Source: an uncultured Geobacteraceae bacterium (lineage in GTDB: Bacteria; Desulfobacterota; Desulfuromonadia; Geobacterales; Pseudopelobacteraceae). From it: DNA of 64,000 nt. Shown here one piece after another: positions 41,430 through 52,674 of this stretch. Both the position numbers and the translations under genes were made by a program. Numbering within the stretch: the stretch's first letter is position 1; each line of letters begins with the position of its first letter. A model generated the notes under the pieces. That model made no database searches, was not told the DNA's origin, and saw only the letters and a program-made list of their open reading frames with translations. The stretch is taken from contig CAIRBT010000144.1 of the NCBI GenBank assembly GCA_903876875.1, forward strand, positions 44,576-108,575, read 5' to 3'.

Positions 41430-42688
41430 GCAGAGATACTTCAGCAAACATACCGGGCAGACTTTTCTCCCCCTATGAAAAATTCGTCATCGCCATCCTG
41501 GCATTTATTCAATTTACCGTCATAGTCGATTTCATGGTGCTCTCCCCCCTTGGTGCCATCCTCATGCCCGGCCTCGGCATATCCACCTCCCAGTTTGGCC
41601 TGGTTGTGTCGGCCTATGCGTTCAGTGCCGGGGCGGCTGGGCTCAGCGCGGCCGGGTTTGCCGACCGCTTTGACCGGAAAAAGATGTTGTTGTTCTTCTA
41701 CGTCGGCTTCATCACCGGCACCTTCTTTTGCGGCATTGCCGGTAGTTACCTCCTGCTGCTCTGGGCGCGCATCATCACTGGCCTTTTTGGCGGCGTCATC
41801 GGCTCCATCTCTTTTGCCATCATCACTGATATGTTTCCGATGGGAGTGCGGGGGCGGGTCATGGGCTTCGTCCAGATGGCCTTTTCCGCCAGTCAGGTAT
41901 TGGGGATTCCCCTGGGGCTCTTTCTGGCCACACAGTGGAACTGGCATGCACCATTTCTGATGATCGGGGGAACCGGTGCGGTAGTCGGGATTGTCATCGC
42001 CCTCAAGCTCAAACCGGTCACTGCACACCTGACCGGCACCAACGACCGGAGTGCCTTTCATCACCTCTGGCACACCGCATCAAACCCCTTTTACATCCGC
42101 GGTTTTCTGGCAACCATGCTGCTTGCCACGGGGGGCTTCATGATCATGCCGTTCAGCAGTGCCTTTCTGGTGAACAATATCCTCATACCGGAAAACCGTT
42201 TGTCACTTATTTTTCTGGTGACCGGTGTGGTGTCCCTCTTTACCGGTCCACTGCTGGGGCGAATGGCCGACAGCATAGGTAAATACCGGCTCTTTGTGGC
42301 AGGCAGCCTGCTCTCCATGGTGATGGTGATGATCTACACCCACCTGGGGCCGAATCCGATCGGTCTGGTCATGGTGGTCAACATATTTCTCTGGATCGGT
42401 ATCTCTTCGCGGATGATCTCCTCCTCTGCACTTATTTCTGGTGTGCCGGAGATGAAGGACCGGGGCGCATACATGGGGATAAACTCTTCCATCCAGCAGG
42501 TGTCGGGGGGGATCGCCTCGTTCGTGGCGGGGCTGATGGTGTATCAGCCGACCAGTAACGCACCGTTACAGCATTTTGACCGGGTAGGGTATGTTACCGC
42601 CGGTACCATGGTCATCACTATCGGCATGATGTTTTTTATTAATCGGCAGGTGGCGTCGAAAATGAAACGTGCCAGGCAGGCACCGTAG
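41426..42688 (+). CDS. Major facilitator superfamily transporter (DHA1-like)
   Basis: 420 aa with 12 membrane segments. The MFS motif between helices 2 and 3 is GFADRFDRKKMLLF. RIITGLFGGVIGSISFAII near residue 112 and LGIPLGLFLA near 156 are typical of drug or sugar efflux DHA1 (AraJ-like) proteins. The start is GTG 41426, overlapping the upstream stop. The substrate is unknown. A REP cluster begins inside the stop codon region at 42685. Confidence 0.9.
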   Translation: MSRDTSANIPGRLFSPYEKFVIAILAFIQFTVIVDFMVLSPLGAILMPGLGISTSQFGLVVSAYAFSAGAAGLSAAGFADRFDRKKMLLFFYVGFITGTFFCGIAGSYLLLLWARIITGLFGGVIGSISFAIITDMFPMGVRGRVMGFVQMAFSASQVLGIPLGLFLATQWNWHAPFLMIGGTGAVVGIVIALKLKPVTAHLTGTNDRSAFHHLWHTASNPFYIRGFLATMLLATGGFMIMPFSSAFLVNNILIPENRLSLIFLVTGVVSLFTGPLLGRMADSIGKYRLFVAGSLLSMVMVMIYTHLGPNPIGLVMVVNIFLWIGISSRMISSSALISGVPEMKDRGAYMGINSSIQQVSGGIASFVAGLMVYQPTSNAPLQHFDRVGYVTAGTMVITIGMMFFINRQVASKMKRARQAP

Positions 42689-42774
42689 AGACGCAAAATA
42701 GTGCGTCTCTACACATTGTGCGGGTTGCCTCGTAGAGACGCACTATTTTGCGTCTCACTCTGTTGCGTCTCTAC
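42685..42774. repeat. Cluster of REP-like palindromes
   Basis: Copy 1 (42685-42712) is a perfect hairpin: GTAGAGACGCA and TGCGTCTCTAC around AAATAG. Copy 2 (42732-42758) is the same unit inverted, GTAGAGACGCACTATTTTGC plus GTCTCAC. A half copy TGCGTCTCTAC lies at 42764-42774. The block separates convergent MFS and mdtC genes, the usual REP position. The MFS stop lies in copy 1. Confidence 0.8.
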
Positions 42775-42809
42775 GGGTTGAGTGCAAACATCGCGTTCTG
42801 AAATATTAC

Positions 42810-45800
42810 CTACCGGTGCCGCAGCCGTTCCACCCACCCGCGAAACCGATCCAGATAGAGGTACACCACCGGCGTGGTATAGAGGGTCAACATCTGGCTG
42901 AACAGAAGCCCCCCTACGATCGAGATCCCCAGGGGGCGGCGCAGTTCTGAGCCGACACCGCTGCCGAGGGCCAACGGCAGTGCTCCCAGCAGGGCCGCCA
43001 TGGTGGTCATCATGATGGGACGGAATCGGAGCAGGCAGGCTTTGTACATGGCTTCTTCCGGTGTTTTCTGCTCCTGTCGCTGGAGTGCCAGGGCGAAGTC
43101 GACCATCATGATACCATTCTTCTTGACGATACCGATGAGCAGAATGACACCGATAATGGCGATCAGGTTCAGGTCGGAACCGCAGACCATCAGTGCCGCC
43201 ACCGCCCCGACACCCGCCGAGGGGAGGGTTGAAAGGATGGTCAGCGGATGGACGTAGCTCTCGTAGAGGATGCCGAGTACGATATAGACAGCGATCAGGG
43301 CGGCCAGAATCAAGAGCGGCTGGGTCTTGAGGGAACTTTGAAACGCCTGGGCGGTTCCGGCAAATTTCCCCCTGACCGTTGATGGCATCCCCATCTGACG
43401 GGTGGTCTCCTCCACCAGGGCAACTGCCTTGCCGAGGGAAACCCCCGCCGCCAGATTGAATGAGGTAGTGACCGCCGGGAACTGGCTCTGGTGGTTCACC
43501 GCCAGGGAACTGGCACCTGTTCTGAAGGAGCTGAATGCCGCAAGGGGCACCATCTTCCCCGACGAGGAGAGCACGAAAATATCCCGCAGCGTCTCCGGCT
43601 GCTGCCAGAATTGGGGTGCCGCCTCCATGACCACATGATATTGGTTGAGGGGGGTATAGATCACCGACACCTGCCGCTGGCCAAAGGCATCGTAGAGCGC
43701 CTCATCGATCTGTTGGGGATTGATCCCCAGGCGGGCCGCTGCGGGGCGATCAATCAGCAGGTCCTCCTCCAGCCCCCGGTTCTGCTGATCACTACTCACA
43801 TCGGCCAGTTCGGGCATGGCACGCATCTTCTGTAGTATCTTCTGCCCCCAACTGTTCAGCTCCCCCACATTCTCCCCCTGAAGGGTGTACTGATAGAGGG
43901 CGTTGCTCATCCTCCCCCCCACCCGCAAATCCTGCACCGGCTGCAGGAAGGTGGGGGCACCGGGGATGTGGGCCAGTTTTTTACGCAAACGTCCGATGAC
44001 CTGATTCGAGGTGGCGGTTCGTTTGGTAAACGGCTGGAGAGAGATGAACATCCGCCCCGTATTGACCGTAGAACCGCCCCCACCTCCGCCGCCGGTAAAG
44101 CCGATCACATATTCAACATCCGGGTCCGCTTTGATGATCGAGACGATCTGCTGGAGCTTGTCACGCATGGACTGGTACGAAATATCCTGGGCCGCCTGAA
44201 TGCTGCCGGAAATCCGCCCCGTATCCTGCTCGGGGAAAAATCCCTTGGGGATGGCAATAAAGAGGGTCACGCTGGCAACCACGGTGATGAGCATGATGCA
44301 GAGGGTGATCCGGCGATGGCGCAGGGCCCGGCGCAGTGAACTTTCGTAGTGGCGGTGCAGCCAGATGAACATCCCCTCGCTGGCACGGTACAGCCAACCG
44401 TGTGACCTCACCGGTTCGTTGCGAAGAATGGTGGCGCACATCATGGGGGTCACGGTGAGGGAGATCACCAGAGAAACCAGTATGGATGCCGAAAGGGTTA
44501 CGGCAAACTCCCGGAACAGCCGTCCCACCATCCCCCCCATGAGCAGGATCGGAATAAAGACCGCCACCAGGGAGACACTCATGGAGAGGACGGTAAAGGC
44601 GATTTCCTTACTGCCGGAAAGTGCCGCCTGGAGGGGGGAATCCCCCATCTCCCGGTAACGGGTGATGTTTTCAAGCACCACAATGGCGTCATCAACCACA
44701 AAACCGGTGGCGATGGTGAGGGCCATGAGGGAGAGGTTGTCGAGGGAATAACCGAACAGGTACATAACGGCAAAGGTGCCGATGATCGAAGAGGCGACAG
44801 CCACGGCCGGAATGAGGGTGGCCCGGACGTTGCGGAGGAACCAGAATACCACCAGTACCACCAGCATGCCGGAAACCAGCAGTGACAGCTCCACATCGTG
44901 AAGGGAGCCCCGGATGGGGGGGGGTGCGGTCCAGCACCACGGCCAGCTTGATGCCGCCGGGGAGGGAGGCTTCCAGCTGGGGGATCACCCCCCGGATACT
45001 GTCCACGGTTTCGATGATATTGGCACCCGGCTGCCGGGAGATGATGACCATGACCGCCGGCGCGCCGTTGACGAGCCCGGTGACCCGCAGGTCCTCCACC
45101 GAATCTTCCACGCTGGCCACATCGGCAAGTTTCACCGCGTTACCGTTCTGGTATCTGATGACCAGATTGCGGTAGTCGGCCGCTTTTTTCAGCTGGTCGT
45201 TGGCCTGCAGCTCCCAGGTGGTGGTGCCGTTGGCCAGCAGCCCCTTGGGGCGGTTCACATTGGTGGCGGCCAGCACTCCCCGTACCGCCCCCAGACTGAT
45301 GCCGTACTTGTTGAGGGCCAGGGGATTCAGCTCGGCCCGCACCGCCGGAAGGGCGCCTCCCCCGACGAACACCTGGCCGACCCCTTTGATCTGGGACAGT
45401 TTCTGGGCCAGGATCGAAGAAGCGGCGTCATACATTCTCGGTTTACTGACACTCTCGGAGGTCAGGGCCAGAATCATGATCGGCGCATCGGAGGGATTCA
45501 CCTTGCGGTAGGATGGATTGCTGGGGAGATTGGCCGGCAGGTAGCTGCGTGCCGCGTTGATGGCCCCCTGCACATCCCGGGCGGCACCGTTGATATCCCG
45601 GTTCAGGTCAAATTGCAGGGTAATGTTGGTGCTGCCCCGATTACTGACCGACGTCATTTCAGACACACCGGCGATCCGCCCGAACTGCCGCTCCAGCGGC
45701 GCCGCCACCGAGGTGGACATGGTTTCCGGGTCGGCACCGGGCAAGGAAGCCGAAACCGAGATGGTCGGAAAGTCTACCTGGGGAAGGGGGGACACCGGCA

Positions 45801-45894
45801 AGAGCCGGAAGGCGATGATGCCGGCCAGTATGAGACCGATGGTCAGCAGGGTGGTGGCAACCGGTCGCCGTATGAAGGTGGCTGAAAGATTCAT
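42810..45894 (-). pseudogene. mdtC: RND efflux permease MdtC, split by a +1 frameshift
   Basis: The gene reads from ATG 45894 as an RND permease ([20 protein letters not shown]) up to VVLDRTPP, about residue 325, then leaves frame. The rest resumes in another frame at IRGSLHDVELSLLVSGMLVV (from about 44910) and runs intact to 42810, ending in the usual 12-helix C-terminus. E. coli MdtC has DRSPTIRASLEEVE here, so removing one base from the G9 tract at 44916-44924 restores a full 1,027-residue protein. Either the gene is inactive, or the tract is phase-variable, or there is an assembly error. It overlaps mdtB by 4 bp (ATGA). MdtB and MdtC form one heteromeric pump in E. coli. Confidence 0.85.
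44916..44924. repeat. G9 homopolymer at the mdtC frameshift
   Basis: Nine G on the plus strand (C9 in the coding sense). Eight would keep mdtC in frame as DRTPPIRG. Slipped-strand change at this tract would switch the gene on and off. Confidence 0.8.
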
Positions 45895-48800
45895 TGCAGC
45901 CGTTTTCTCCACCGGGCCAGACGGTCAAAGGCCAGATAGATGACCGGTGTGGTGTAGAGGGTCAAAATCTGGCTGAACACCAGGCCGCCGATGATGGCAA
46001 TGCCGAGGGGGCGGCGCAGTTCGGAACCGACTCCGCTCCCCATTGCCAGCGGGAGGGCACCGAGCAGTGCCGCCATGGTGGTCATCATGATGGGACGAAA
46101 GCGGAGCAGACAGGCCTGATAAATCGCTTCATCCGGTGTTTTACCCTCGGTTCGTTCGGCATCGAGGGCAAAGTCCACCATCATGATGCCGTTCTTCTTG
46201 ACGATGCCAATGAGCAGAATAATGCCGATGATGGCGATGACCGTCAATTCCTGGCGGAACAGCATCAGGGAGAGTACGGCACCAACGCCGGCCGACGGCA
46301 GGGTTGACAGGATGGTAATGGGATGGATGAAGCTTTCGTACAGCACCCCCAGCACGATATAGACCGTAATCAGTGCCGCCAGAATCAGGATCGGTTCATT
46401 GGAGAGGGACGCCTTGAAAGCCTGTGCGGTGCCCTGGAAACTCCCTTTAATACTGGCCGGCAGCCCCATCTGTTCCATGGCCGATTCAATGGCCTCCACC
46501 GCCCTGCCGAGGGAAACGCCGGGTGCCAGATTGAATGAGGTGGTCACGGCGGGAAACTGTCCCTGACGATTGATGACCAGTGGGCCGGTGGTTTCCGTGG
46601 CCGAGGCGATGGCCGACAGCGGCACCTGACCGCCGCCGGAGGAGCGGATAAAGAGAGCCTGCAGTCCCCCCGGATCCTGGCGGAATTGGGGCTTGACCGC
46701 CAGAATGACCCGATACTGGTTCAGTTCGGTAAAGATGGTGGAAACCTGCCGCTGACCGTAGGCGTCATAGAGGGCGTCATCAATATTCTGGGGGGTAATG
46801 CCGAAACGGGCGGCGGTGGCCCGGTCGAAATTGAGCATCACCTGAAGCCCCCGATTCTGCTGATCGCTGCTGACATCCCGCAATTCACTCCGCTGCTGTA
46901 GCCCTTCCACCACACGGGGGGCCCAGGTTGCCAACTCGTCGGAGTTGGGAGTTTCCAGAGTGAATTGATACTGGGTCCGACTTACCCGTGCGTCGACGGT
47001 CAAATCCTGAACCGGCTGCATAAAGAGGGTAATTCCCCCCACCTGTGCCAGCTTGGGCTGCAGGCGGCGGATAATATCGGTGGCGTTACCGGTGCGCTGA
47101 TGAAGCGGTTTCAGATTAATGAGAATTCTGCCGCTGTTGAGGGTGGTGTTGGTGCCGTCAACGCCGATGAACGAGGAGATGCTCTCCACGGCCGGATCTT
47201 CCAGAATAACCCGGCCAAGGGCCTGCTGCCGTTCGGCCATGGCCGGGAAGGAGATGTCCTGTGACGCCTCGGAAATGCCCTGAATGGCTCCGGTGTCCTG
47301 CACCGGAAAGAACCCCTTCGGTATCAGGATATAGAGCAGTACGGTCAGTACCAGGGTGCCGACGGCCACGGCCAGTGTTGCCGATTGATGCCCCAATACC
47401 CAGCGGAGGGAACGGCCGTAGCGGGCGATCATCCGCTCGAAAAATTGTCCCGACAGATGGTAAAAACGCCCCTGACGCTCTTCGGGAACATGCTTCAGAA
47501 TACGGGCGCACATCATGGGGGTGAGGGTGAGGGAGACCACCGCCGAAATGAGGATCGTCACCCCCAGGGTGACGGCAAATTCCCGGAACAGCCGCCCCAC
47601 CACATCCCCCATGAAGAGGAGTGGAATCAGCACGGCGATCAGGGAAACGGTCAGGGAGAGAATGGTGAAACCGATCTGTTTGGCCCCCTTGAGGGCCGCT
47701 TCCCGTGGCGTTTCCCCCTCTTCCACGTAGCGGGAGATGTTCTCTATCATAACGATGGCATCATCGACCACGAAGCCGGTGGAGATGGTCAGGGCCATGA
47801 GGGTGAGGTTATTCAGACTGTAATCCAGCAGGTACATGACGCCGAAGGTGCCGACCAGTGACAGTGGCACGGCAACACTGGGGATGGTGGTGGCAGGGAG
47901 GTTTCTCAAGAAGAGGAAGATGACCAGTACCACCAGGGCCACGGCCAGCAACAGCTCAAACTGCACATCCTTGACCGACTCACGGATAGTGATGGTCCGA
48001 TCGGTCAGGGGGGTGACCTTGACTGCCGCCGGGAGTGAGGCCTGGAGCTGGGGGAGCAGCTGGTTGACCCGGTTGACCACCTCAATGACGTTGGCCCCCG
48101 GCTGGCGCTGGATGTTGACGATGACCGCCGGGGTGCCGTTCATCCAGGCCGCCTGATTAACATTTTCTGTGTCGTCAATGGCTTCGGCGACATCTTTCAG
48201 CAGTACGGGAGCACCGTTTTTATAGGCGATGACCAGGGAACGATACTCCTTGCTGGAGAAAAGCTGGTCATTGGCACCGATGATGTACGACTGGCGGGGT
48301 CCGTCAAAACTCCCCTTGGCCTGATTGACGTTGGCGGCAACCAATGCGCTCCGCAGGTCTTCCAGGGTCAGGCCATAGGAGGCCAGAGCGGTCGGATTGG
48401 CATGGATGCGCACCGCCGGGCGTTGGCCGCCGCTGATACTGACCATGCCGACCCCCGGCAGTTGGGAAATTTTCTGGGCAAAGCGGGTATCGGCCAGATC
48501 CTCCACCTTTGGCAGTGACAGAGAGTCCGATGAGAGGGCCAGGGTCAGGATCGGCGCATCGGCCGGATTGACCTTGCTGTAGACCGGCGGGTTGGGGAGA
48601 TCCTTGGGAAGAAAGTTGAAACCGGCGTTAATGGCCGCCTGTACCTGCTGCTCGGCGACATCCAGTGCCAGTTCCAGACTGAACTGCAGGGTAATCACCG
48701 AACTACCGTGGGAACTGGTGGAGGTCATCTGGGTAAGCCCCGGCATCTGGCCGAACTGCCGCTCCAGGGGGGCGGTAATGGATGACGCCATGACATCGGA

Positions 48801-48965
48801 ACTGGCACCGGGATAAAAGGTGCGAACCTGAATGGTGGGGTAATCGACCTGGGGGAGTGCCGACACCGGCAACTGTTTATAGGCAACCGCCCCGGCCATG
48901 ATAATGGCCACCATCAACAGGGTGGTGGCGACCGGGCGAAGAATGAAAAGACGTGAAAAATTCAT
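45891..48965 (-). CDS. mdtB: RND efflux permease MdtB
   Basis: 1,024 aa, full-length inner-membrane proton/drug antiporter. The N-terminus [20 protein letters not shown] and text such as [20 protein letters not shown] match MdtB closely. Helix 4 carries the proton-relay Asp pair in [16 protein letters not shown], and [20 protein letters not shown] follows. Two large periplasmic loops and 12 helices are present. The start is ATG 48965 with AAGAGA upstream; the frame is open 27 codons further. It lies between mdtA and mdtC and overlaps mdtC by 4 bp. With mdtC broken, a homotrimer of MdtB or no pump may result. Confidence 0.93.
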   Translation of the reverse strand: MNFSRLFILRPVATTLLMVAIIMAGAVAYKQLPVSALPQVDYPTIQVRTFYPGASSDVMASSITAPLERQFGQMPGLTQMTSTSSHGSSVITLQFSLELALDVAEQQVQAAINAGFNFLPKDLPNPPVYSKVNPADAPILTLALSSDSLSLPKVEDLADTRFAQKISQLPGVGMVSISGGQRPAVRIHANPTALASYGLTLEDLRSALVAANVNQAKGSFDGPRQSYIIGANDQLFSSKEYRSLVIAYKNGAPVLLKDVAEAIDDTENVNQAAWMNGTPAVIVNIQRQPGANVIEVVNRVNQLLPQLQASLPAAVKVTPLTDRTITIRESVKDVQFELLLAVALVVLVIFLFLRNLPATTIPSVAVPLSLVGTFGVMYLLDYSLNNLTLMALTISTGFVVDDAIVMIENISRYVEEGETPREAALKGAKQIGFTILSLTVSLIAVLIPLLFMGDVVGRLFREFAVTLGVTILISAVVSLTLTPMMCARILKHVPEERQGRFYHLSGQFFERMIARYGRSLRWVLGHQSATLAVAVGTLVLTVLLYILIPKGFFPVQDTGAIQGISEASQDISFPAMAERQQALGRVILEDPAVESISSFIGVDGTNTTLNSGRILINLKPLHQRTGNATDIIRRLQPKLAQVGGITLFMQPVQDLTVDARVSRTQYQFTLETPNSDELATWAPRVVEGLQQRSELRDVSSDQQNRGLQVMLNFDRATAARFGITPQNIDDALYDAYGQRQVSTIFTELNQYRVILAVKPQFRQDPGGLQALFIRSSGGGQVPLSAIASATETTGPLVINRQGQFPAVTTSFNLAPGVSLGRAVEAIESAMEQMGLPASIKGSFQGTAQAFKASLSNEPILILAALITVYIVLGVLYESFIHPITILSTLPSAGVGAVLSLMLFRQELTVIAIIGIILLIGIVKKNGIMMVDFALDAERTEGKTPDEAIYQACLLRFRPIMMTTMAALLGALPLAMGSGVGSELRRPLGIAIIGGLVFSQILTLYTTPVIYLAFDRLARWRKRLQ

Positions 48966-48999
48966 GGGTTCTCTTTTCTGGACCGGAGTGTGACGTGCA

Positions 49000-50271
49000 T
49001 CAGCTGCGTGGTTTCGCGTTGGTGCTGCTACCCGCTGGCGGGGCACCCCGTTTGTCCTTCCCCGCTTTCCCCCCCTGCTCCCGCTCTTTTACTTCAACCT
49101 TGCTGCCATCTCTCAAACGCTCCGCACCATCAATAACCACCAGCTCACCAACTTCAAGCCCTTCGGTAATGGAAGTGTCCCCCCCTTGGGCCGGACCGGT
49201 CTTGACCTGCCGCATGGCAACGGTTTTGTCCGGCTTTACCACAAAGGCATAGGCCCCTTGCGGTGATTTCTGGATGGCGGCTGACGGGACGATGGTGGCA
49301 TTTTTTTTCACCTCCAGCAGCAGTCGGGCGTTGACAAACTGGTTCGGAAACAGCTCCATCCCCCGATTGGCAAAGACCGCTTTCAGCTTTACCGTTCCAG
49401 TTGCCGGATCGATCTGGTTATCCAGGGTCACCAGCTGTCCCGTAGTCAGATTTGCTTTCATCTCCCGGTCAAAGGCCTCCACCGGCAGCTGTCCCCCCTT
49501 CATCTTGCGCAGCACCGCCGGGATATTGTCTTCCGGGAGCGGAAAGAGTACGGCAATCGGCTGGGTCTGGATGATCGTCAGCAACCCCCCGGCGTCGGTG
49601 GCATGAACCATGTTGCCCGGATCGACCATCCGCAGACCGATGCGGCCGCTGATCGGTGCCGTAATCCGACTGTAGGCCAACTGGAGTTTTGCACCATCTA
49701 TCTGCCCCTGATCGATCTTGAGCGCCCCCTCATACTGGCGGACCAGTGCTTCCTGGGTGTCGAGCTGTTGGCGGGGGATAAAATCCTGCTTTAAAAGTGA
49801 CCGATATCGTTCACGGTCAGCTTTGGCATTTTCAAGCTGTTCCCGATCCCGGGCCATCTGCCCCTCGGCCTGGCCCAGCAACACCTGGAACGGACGGGGA
49901 TCGATGGTGGCCAGCAGACTCCCCTTGATAACATTCTGCCCCTCGCGGTAATGGACCTCCATCAATTGGCCATCAACACGGCTTCGCACGGTAACGTTGT
50001 TCAGGGGGGAGACCGAGCCGAGGCCGGTCAGGTAGATGTTCATATCCCCCGTGCGGGCCAGAGCCACAAATACCGGGGTCGGCATGGCTGCCGCCTTGAC
50101 GCCCCCCTTGGCGGGAGCTGGAGCCGATGCCGGAGAATAGTAACGCCAGAGGGCAAAACTGCCCCCAGCAACCGCTATACATACGGTTATCCAGAGCCAC
50201 CACCGTGTGGGATGGTTGGTTGTGGCCCCATCATTATCTGAGGCGGAAAAGTTTGCGTCGTGCTGTTTCAT
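49000..50271 (-). CDS. mdtA: RND periplasmic adaptor MdtA
   Basis: 423 aa membrane fusion protein. An N-terminal membrane anchor ([20 protein letters not shown]) is followed by a barrel/lipoyl half with [20 protein letters not shown], then an alpha-hairpin (residues 135-180) and the matching lipoyl half [20 protein letters not shown]. It links the permeases to an outer-membrane channel. The C-terminus is a basic, low-complexity tail. GGGAGGA lies 9 bp before ATG 50271. baeR ends 117 bp upstream. No TolC-type channel gene is in the window. Confidence 0.93.
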   Translation of the reverse strand: MKQHDANFSASDNDGATTNHPTRWWLWITVCIAVAGGSFALWRYYSPASAPAPAKGGVKAAAMPTPVFVALARTGDMNIYLTGLGSVSPLNNVTVRSRVDGQLMEVHYREGQNVIKGSLLATIDPRPFQVLLGQAEGQMARDREQLENAKADRERYRSLLKQDFIPRQQLDTQEALVRQYEGALKIDQGQIDGAKLQLAYSRITAPISGRIGLRMVDPGNMVHATDAGGLLTIIQTQPIAVLFPLPEDNIPAVLRKMKGGQLPVEAFDREMKANLTTGQLVTLDNQIDPATGTVKLKAVFANRGMELFPNQFVNARLLLEVKKNATIVPSAAIQKSPQGAYAFVVKPDKTVAMRQVKTGPAQGGDTSITEGLEVGELVVIDGAERLRDGSKVEVKEREQGGKAGKDKRGAPPAGSSTNAKPRS

Positions 50272-50387
50272 ATGGTGTATGTCCTCCCATTCAGGGGTAA
50301 GCCGGGGTGGCCGTCCCGTTCCATGCCGTTCAATAAACTGCCGTCACCGGCAGAATCCCACGGTTATGGTAACGGTTGCGAATGATA

Positions 50388-51071
50388 TCACGATTTTATC
50401 TCTGCATCAAATTTATACCCCGCCCCGTAGACCGAATGGATCAGCTCCCGGTCCGGTGCCACTCCCGAAATCTTCTTGCGGATGTTTTTGATATGGCTGT
50501 CGATGGTCCGATCGCTGACGATCCGCTGATCCGGGTAGATCCGGTCCATCAATTGATTTCTGCTGTATATGCGCCCCGGATTGGAGAAGAGGAAGCTGAG
50601 CAACTGAAACTCGACCACCGTCAACTCCAGATCCCGTCCCCGTACTGTTGCCTTGAATCGCTCCCCATCCAGCTGTAAATCTCCGGTGGAGACGTATTCG
50701 GCCTGGGGGCCGCTCCTCCGGAGTACGGCCCTGACCCGTGCCACCACTTCCCGGGGACTGAAGGGTTTGCAGATATAATCATCGGCCCCCAGTTCCAGCC
50801 CCAAGAGCCGGTCGATCTCTTCGATGCGTGCCGTAATCATAATAATCGGCACCGGCGAAAAGGTCCGGATCTCCTTGCAGATGTCGATGCCGTTTTTTCC
50901 CGGCAACATCAGATCCAGCAGAATGAGTGCGGGCATCCGGCTCCGTACCAGCGGGAGTACCTGAAGTCCGTTGTCAACGGAATCAGTTTCGAATCCGGCC
51001 TGGCTCAGATAGTTGCCGAGCAGCCGAGCCAGCTTTGGTTCATCTTCTACGATAAGGATTGTTTCGCTCAT
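50388..51071 (-). CDS. baeR: OmpR-family response regulator, BaeR-like
   Basis: 227 aa. The receiver domain has IVEDEPKLARLLGNYL, Asp in LILLDLMLPGKNG (about residue 55) and the segment RIEEIDRLLGLELGADDYIC, which is almost that of E. coli BaeR, then KPFSPREVVARVRAVLRR. A winged-helix domain follows with SDRTIDSHIKNIRKKI. In E. coli BaeR activates mdtABC and spy, both present beside it here, so regulon conservation is likely. It overlaps baeS by 4 bp. Confidence 0.92.
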   Translation of the reverse strand: MSETILIVEDEPKLARLLGNYLSQAGFETDSVDNGLQVLPLVRSRMPALILLDLMLPGKNGIDICKEIRTFSPVPIIMITARIEEIDRLLGLELGADDYICKPFSPREVVARVRAVLRRSGPQAEYVSTGDLQLDGERFKATVRGRDLELTVVEFQLLSFLFSNPGRIYSRNQLMDRIYPDQRIVSDRTIDSHIKNIRKKISGVAPDRELIHSVYGAGYKFDAEIKS

Positions 51072-52492
51072 GATCTGTCCTGGATATGCGGCAGGGTGAT
51101 CCGTATCAGGACCCCCCCCAATGGCGAATGGAGTGCTTCGATGGCCCCTTCGTGGGCTTCAACAATGTTGCGGCAAATCGCCAATCCCAGCCCGGCACCG
51201 CCGGTGGAGCGGTTCCGCGACCCCTCCACCCGGTACAGCCGATCAAAAAGCTTGTGCCGCTCTTCATTGCTTACCCCCGGTGCGCTATCAGCTATCTCAA
51301 TGATGGCCGCACCATCCCGGGATTCAAGGGACACTCCGATCATACCGTCTGGATCGGTATATTTTCCCGAATTACCGATAATATTATCGAATAGCTGGGT
51401 CAGTCGTTCCGGGTCCGCATGTGCCATAATAGGCTGGCGGGGGAGCCGGTGGGTGAGAGTAAGGGAGTGCTGGGCGAGCTGGGGGTACGCCCTGTCAATG
51501 GCCTCTTGAAGTAGTTCTGTCAGATTGATGGTGCTCTTGCGGTACGTCAGGGCACCCACATCGGAGAGGGCCAACTGGTAGAGGTCATCAACCAGTCTAT
51601 TCAGGCGAAACACCTCCACCTGAAGCGAAGAGACCGATTCCAGGGAAAGCTCCTGGATGCCATCCTGTATGGCCTCGATTTCACCCCCCAGAATGGCCAG
51701 CGGCGTGCGAAGTTCGTGGGAAATATCGGCTACAAATTGCCGCCGTGATTGTTCGTTTCTGTCAAGACTGTGGGCCAATGCATTGAAGTCACGGGAGAGA
51801 TGTCCGAACTCGTCATCGGAATCAACGGAAACCCGCACATCGTATTTCCCGGTAGAGAGGTGTCCCGTGGCAGCCGCCAGCTTCTTGAGGGGGCGTACCA
51901 GCAGGCGTGCCAGGGGAAAAGATATGAGTGCCGCAATCAGCAGCATGGCTGAAGCGGTGAGAGCGAACACCCCTTTCTGATCCTTGACGAATTTTATTTG
52001 ATGGGTGTCGGAAATGAACTTGTTCGGTGCCAGCCCCAGGTAGCCGATCAGCATGCCATTACCGGTTATTGGCCTGAAATTGTTCATTTCAGCCGGATTG
52101 TTCGTGCCGTACAACAGGGTGCGAGTTGCATCCAGAATAACGATTCGTCGCTCCATCCGGAAAAAACGGTGACCGGGGGGGTGGCCATCCGGAGGTGCCA
52201 GCTCCTGCTTTGTGTCACGGGGTGGCGGGGGGGGGTCTTCCATCACGGTCTCTCCGATGCAACGGGAAATGGCTCCCGGAGTATCAAGAAGTGAGTGCCA
52301 GCTCCCCGCCGTCTCGTAGGCCCGACCAAGGCGGGTGGCCAGCCGTTCCATCCGGTTTTGCTCCACTTGATTGACATACCGGAGAAAGCCGCGGTCCATA
52401 CTCCACTGCATGATGAGGAACATGCAGAGCACAATAAGCGCGTTGGCAGCAAGTATTGCGACAAAAACCCGCTGGGTGACATTTAGTTTCAT
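51068..52492 (-). CDS. baeS: Sensor histidine kinase, BaeS-like
   Basis: 474 aa. Membrane segment 1 is at residues 10-30 (VAILAANALIVLCMFLIM), then a periplasmic sensor region that includes a proline run MEDPPPPPRD encoded by a C9 tract, membrane segment 2 near 180-200, and HAMP. The HisKA box is FVADISHELRTPLAILGGEI (His about 262), and the ATPase domain has FDNIIGNSGKYTDPDG and GGAGLGLAICRNI. It senses envelope stress and phosphorylates BaeR. The gene is first in the baeS-baeR-mdtA-mdtB-mdtC order and is divergent from the Spy-like gene. Confidence 0.9.
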   Translation of the reverse strand: MKLNVTQRVFVAILAANALIVLCMFLIMQWSMDRGFLRYVNQVEQNRMERLATRLGRAYETAGSWHSLLDTPGAISRCIGETVMEDPPPPPRDTKQELAPPDGHPPGHRFFRMERRIVILDATRTLLYGTNNPAEMNNFRPITGNGMLIGYLGLAPNKFISDTHQIKFVKDQKGVFALTASAMLLIAALISFPLARLLVRPLKKLAAATGHLSTGKYDVRVSVDSDDEFGHLSRDFNALAHSLDRNEQSRRQFVADISHELRTPLAILGGEIEAIQDGIQELSLESVSSLQVEVFRLNRLVDDLYQLALSDVGALTYRKSTINLTELLQEAIDRAYPQLAQHSLTLTHRLPRQPIMAHADPERLTQLFDNIIGNSGKYTDPDGMIGVSLESRDGAAIIEIADSAPGVSNEERHKLFDRLYRVEGSRNRSTGGAGLGLAICRNIVEAHEGAIEALHSPLGGVLIRITLPHIQDRS

Positions 52493-52674
52493 GGCTATAA
52501 TCCAAACAGAAAAGGGAGATATCTGTTACAATAGTGCCCATAGTAAGTACGTTTCCCAAAAATAGAAAGTATGATTCAATCCCATTGCGTAAAATCCTCA
52601 TTCACTCCATATTTACTCCTTATTGTCACCGTAGTGTGAAACCCATGGAAGGTAATTTGAAAGGGAGGTACGAT

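Noticed and set aside
44692..44894. GTG at 44894 as a true start of a separate short RND protein
   Set aside because: It lies in the middle of the first helix bundle after the loop, with no ribosome site; a frameshifted mdtC explains both halves.
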